From: Desulfovibrio sp. | Lineage (GTDB): Bacteria > Desulfobacterota > Desulfovibrionia > Desulfovibrionales > Desulfovibrionaceae | Reading direction: 5' to 3' | NCBI GenBank assembly: GCA_031291035.1 | Contig: JAISLI010000037.1 | Span: 1-33,451, forward strand | DNA length: 33,451 nt | Shown: one piece after another, positions 33,290 through 33,451 of the stretch | Layout: each line of letters begins with the position of its first letter | How positions within the stretch are numbered: position 1 is the stretch's first letter | Notes under the pieces: model-generated | What the model saw: the letters and a program-made list of their open reading frames with translations, nothing else | Told to the model about the DNA's origin: nothing | Database searches by the model: none | Made by a program: the position numbers and the translations under genes

Positions 33290-33318
33290 ATTATAAAAAA
33301 AAATTCCATAGTTGTCAT
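33290..33318 (-). promoter_or_regulatory. Near-consensus sigma70 promoter of the glycosyltransferase-panC-metK run
   Basis: ATGACA (five of six), 17-base spacer with an A/T run, and a perfect TATAAT at 33295-33290. A start near 33283 gives a leader of about 78 bases. Together with the rrn terminator just upstream it isolates this run from rRNA transcription. Confidence 0.75.
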
Positions 33319-33335
33319 CAGCAGCCGATTTCCCC

Positions 33336-33366
33336 AAAAAAAAGCCCCCTTGATTGGGGGGGCTTT
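33336..33366 (-). terminator. Intrinsic terminator of the rrn operon
   Basis: On the minus strand AAAGCCCCC pairs with GGGGGCTTT over an eight-base loop, followed by a run of eight T (three inside the stem). It lies nine bases after the 3' end of 5S rRNA. Confidence 0.9.
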
Positions 33367-33374
33367 CAAAGATT

Positions 33375-33451
33375 TGGCAGCGGCCTACTTTCCCGCAAGA
33401 AGTTTGCAGTATCATCGGCGATGAAGAGCTTAACTGCCGAGTTCGGAATGG
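33375..33451 (-). rRNA. rrf: 5S ribosomal RNA, 3' part (truncated by window edge)
   Basis: The minus strand begins inside the gene at the window edge with the conserved CCATTCCGAACTCGGCAG of 5S loops B/C. It ends with a GCGGGAAAGTAGGCCGCTGCC segment (in two overlapping pieces, TTGCGGGAAAGTAGG and GGCCGCTGCCA), which is the 3' helix. About 77 of some 115-120 bases are visible. The rest of the rrn operon must lie to the right. Confidence 0.93.

Overview
The window looks like a chromosomal segment of a Desulfovibrionaceae-type sulfate reducer (Desulfovibrio or a close relative). The main evidence is a desulfoferrodoxin, rubredoxin and rubredoxin:oxygen oxidoreductase cluster whose iron-ligand positions match the Desulfovibrio proteins almost residue for residue, next to a cytochrome bd oxidase. 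Base composition is moderately GC-rich. Several gene remnants (a DUF499-type ATPase, a PAS sensor, perhaps an iron-type alcohol dehydrogenase) suggest ongoing gene decay, as in host-associated lineages; the lifestyle is inference.

Layout. 1-1016 is the decayed 3' part of a DUF499 (defence-island type) ATPase gene. 1208-4957 carries, on the minus strand, a YitT-family membrane protein, lysyl-tRNA synthetase and a D-2-hydroxyacid dehydrogenase. 5045-12236 (minus) is an envelope block read hflK-hflC-tolQ-tolR-tolA-(periplasmic protein with two TonB/TolA-C-like modules)-tolB-pal. A terminator and a separate promoter are predicted before pal, and three stacked hairpins lie in the hflK leader. 12445-12684 is a PAS remnant. 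12921-15764 (plus) is an oxygen-defence operon: NAGPA-like lipoprotein, desulfoferrodoxin, rubredoxin, Roo. It converges through a bidirectional terminator on cydAB (minus, 15869-18238).

18324-21935 (plus) carries a CorC-type CBS membrane protein, an Lsa-like ABC-F protein behind a probable attenuated leader, and a YbjQ-like protein. speA (minus) and an orphan RND-type periplasmic adaptor (plus) are divergent around 24000. From 33205 down to 25762 (minus) lies a housekeeping run: glycosyltransferase, panC, metK, aroC, recD2 and a 39-residue membrane miniprotein. It is headed by a near-consensus promoter just downstream of an rrn operon, of which the 3' part of 5S rRNA and its terminator are visible at the right edge.

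How it works together. Dfx reduces superoxide, rubredoxin delivers electrons, and Roo and cytochrome bd each reduce O2 to water, so 12.9-18.2 kb is an oxygen-protection island. HflKC plus Tol-Pal maintains the envelope. No mobile element, tRNA or CRISPR array was seen. The most interesting items are the leader of the ABC-F gene, the two-module TolA-like protein inside the tol operon, the hairpin leader of hflK, and the miniaturised DUF1640-like protein.
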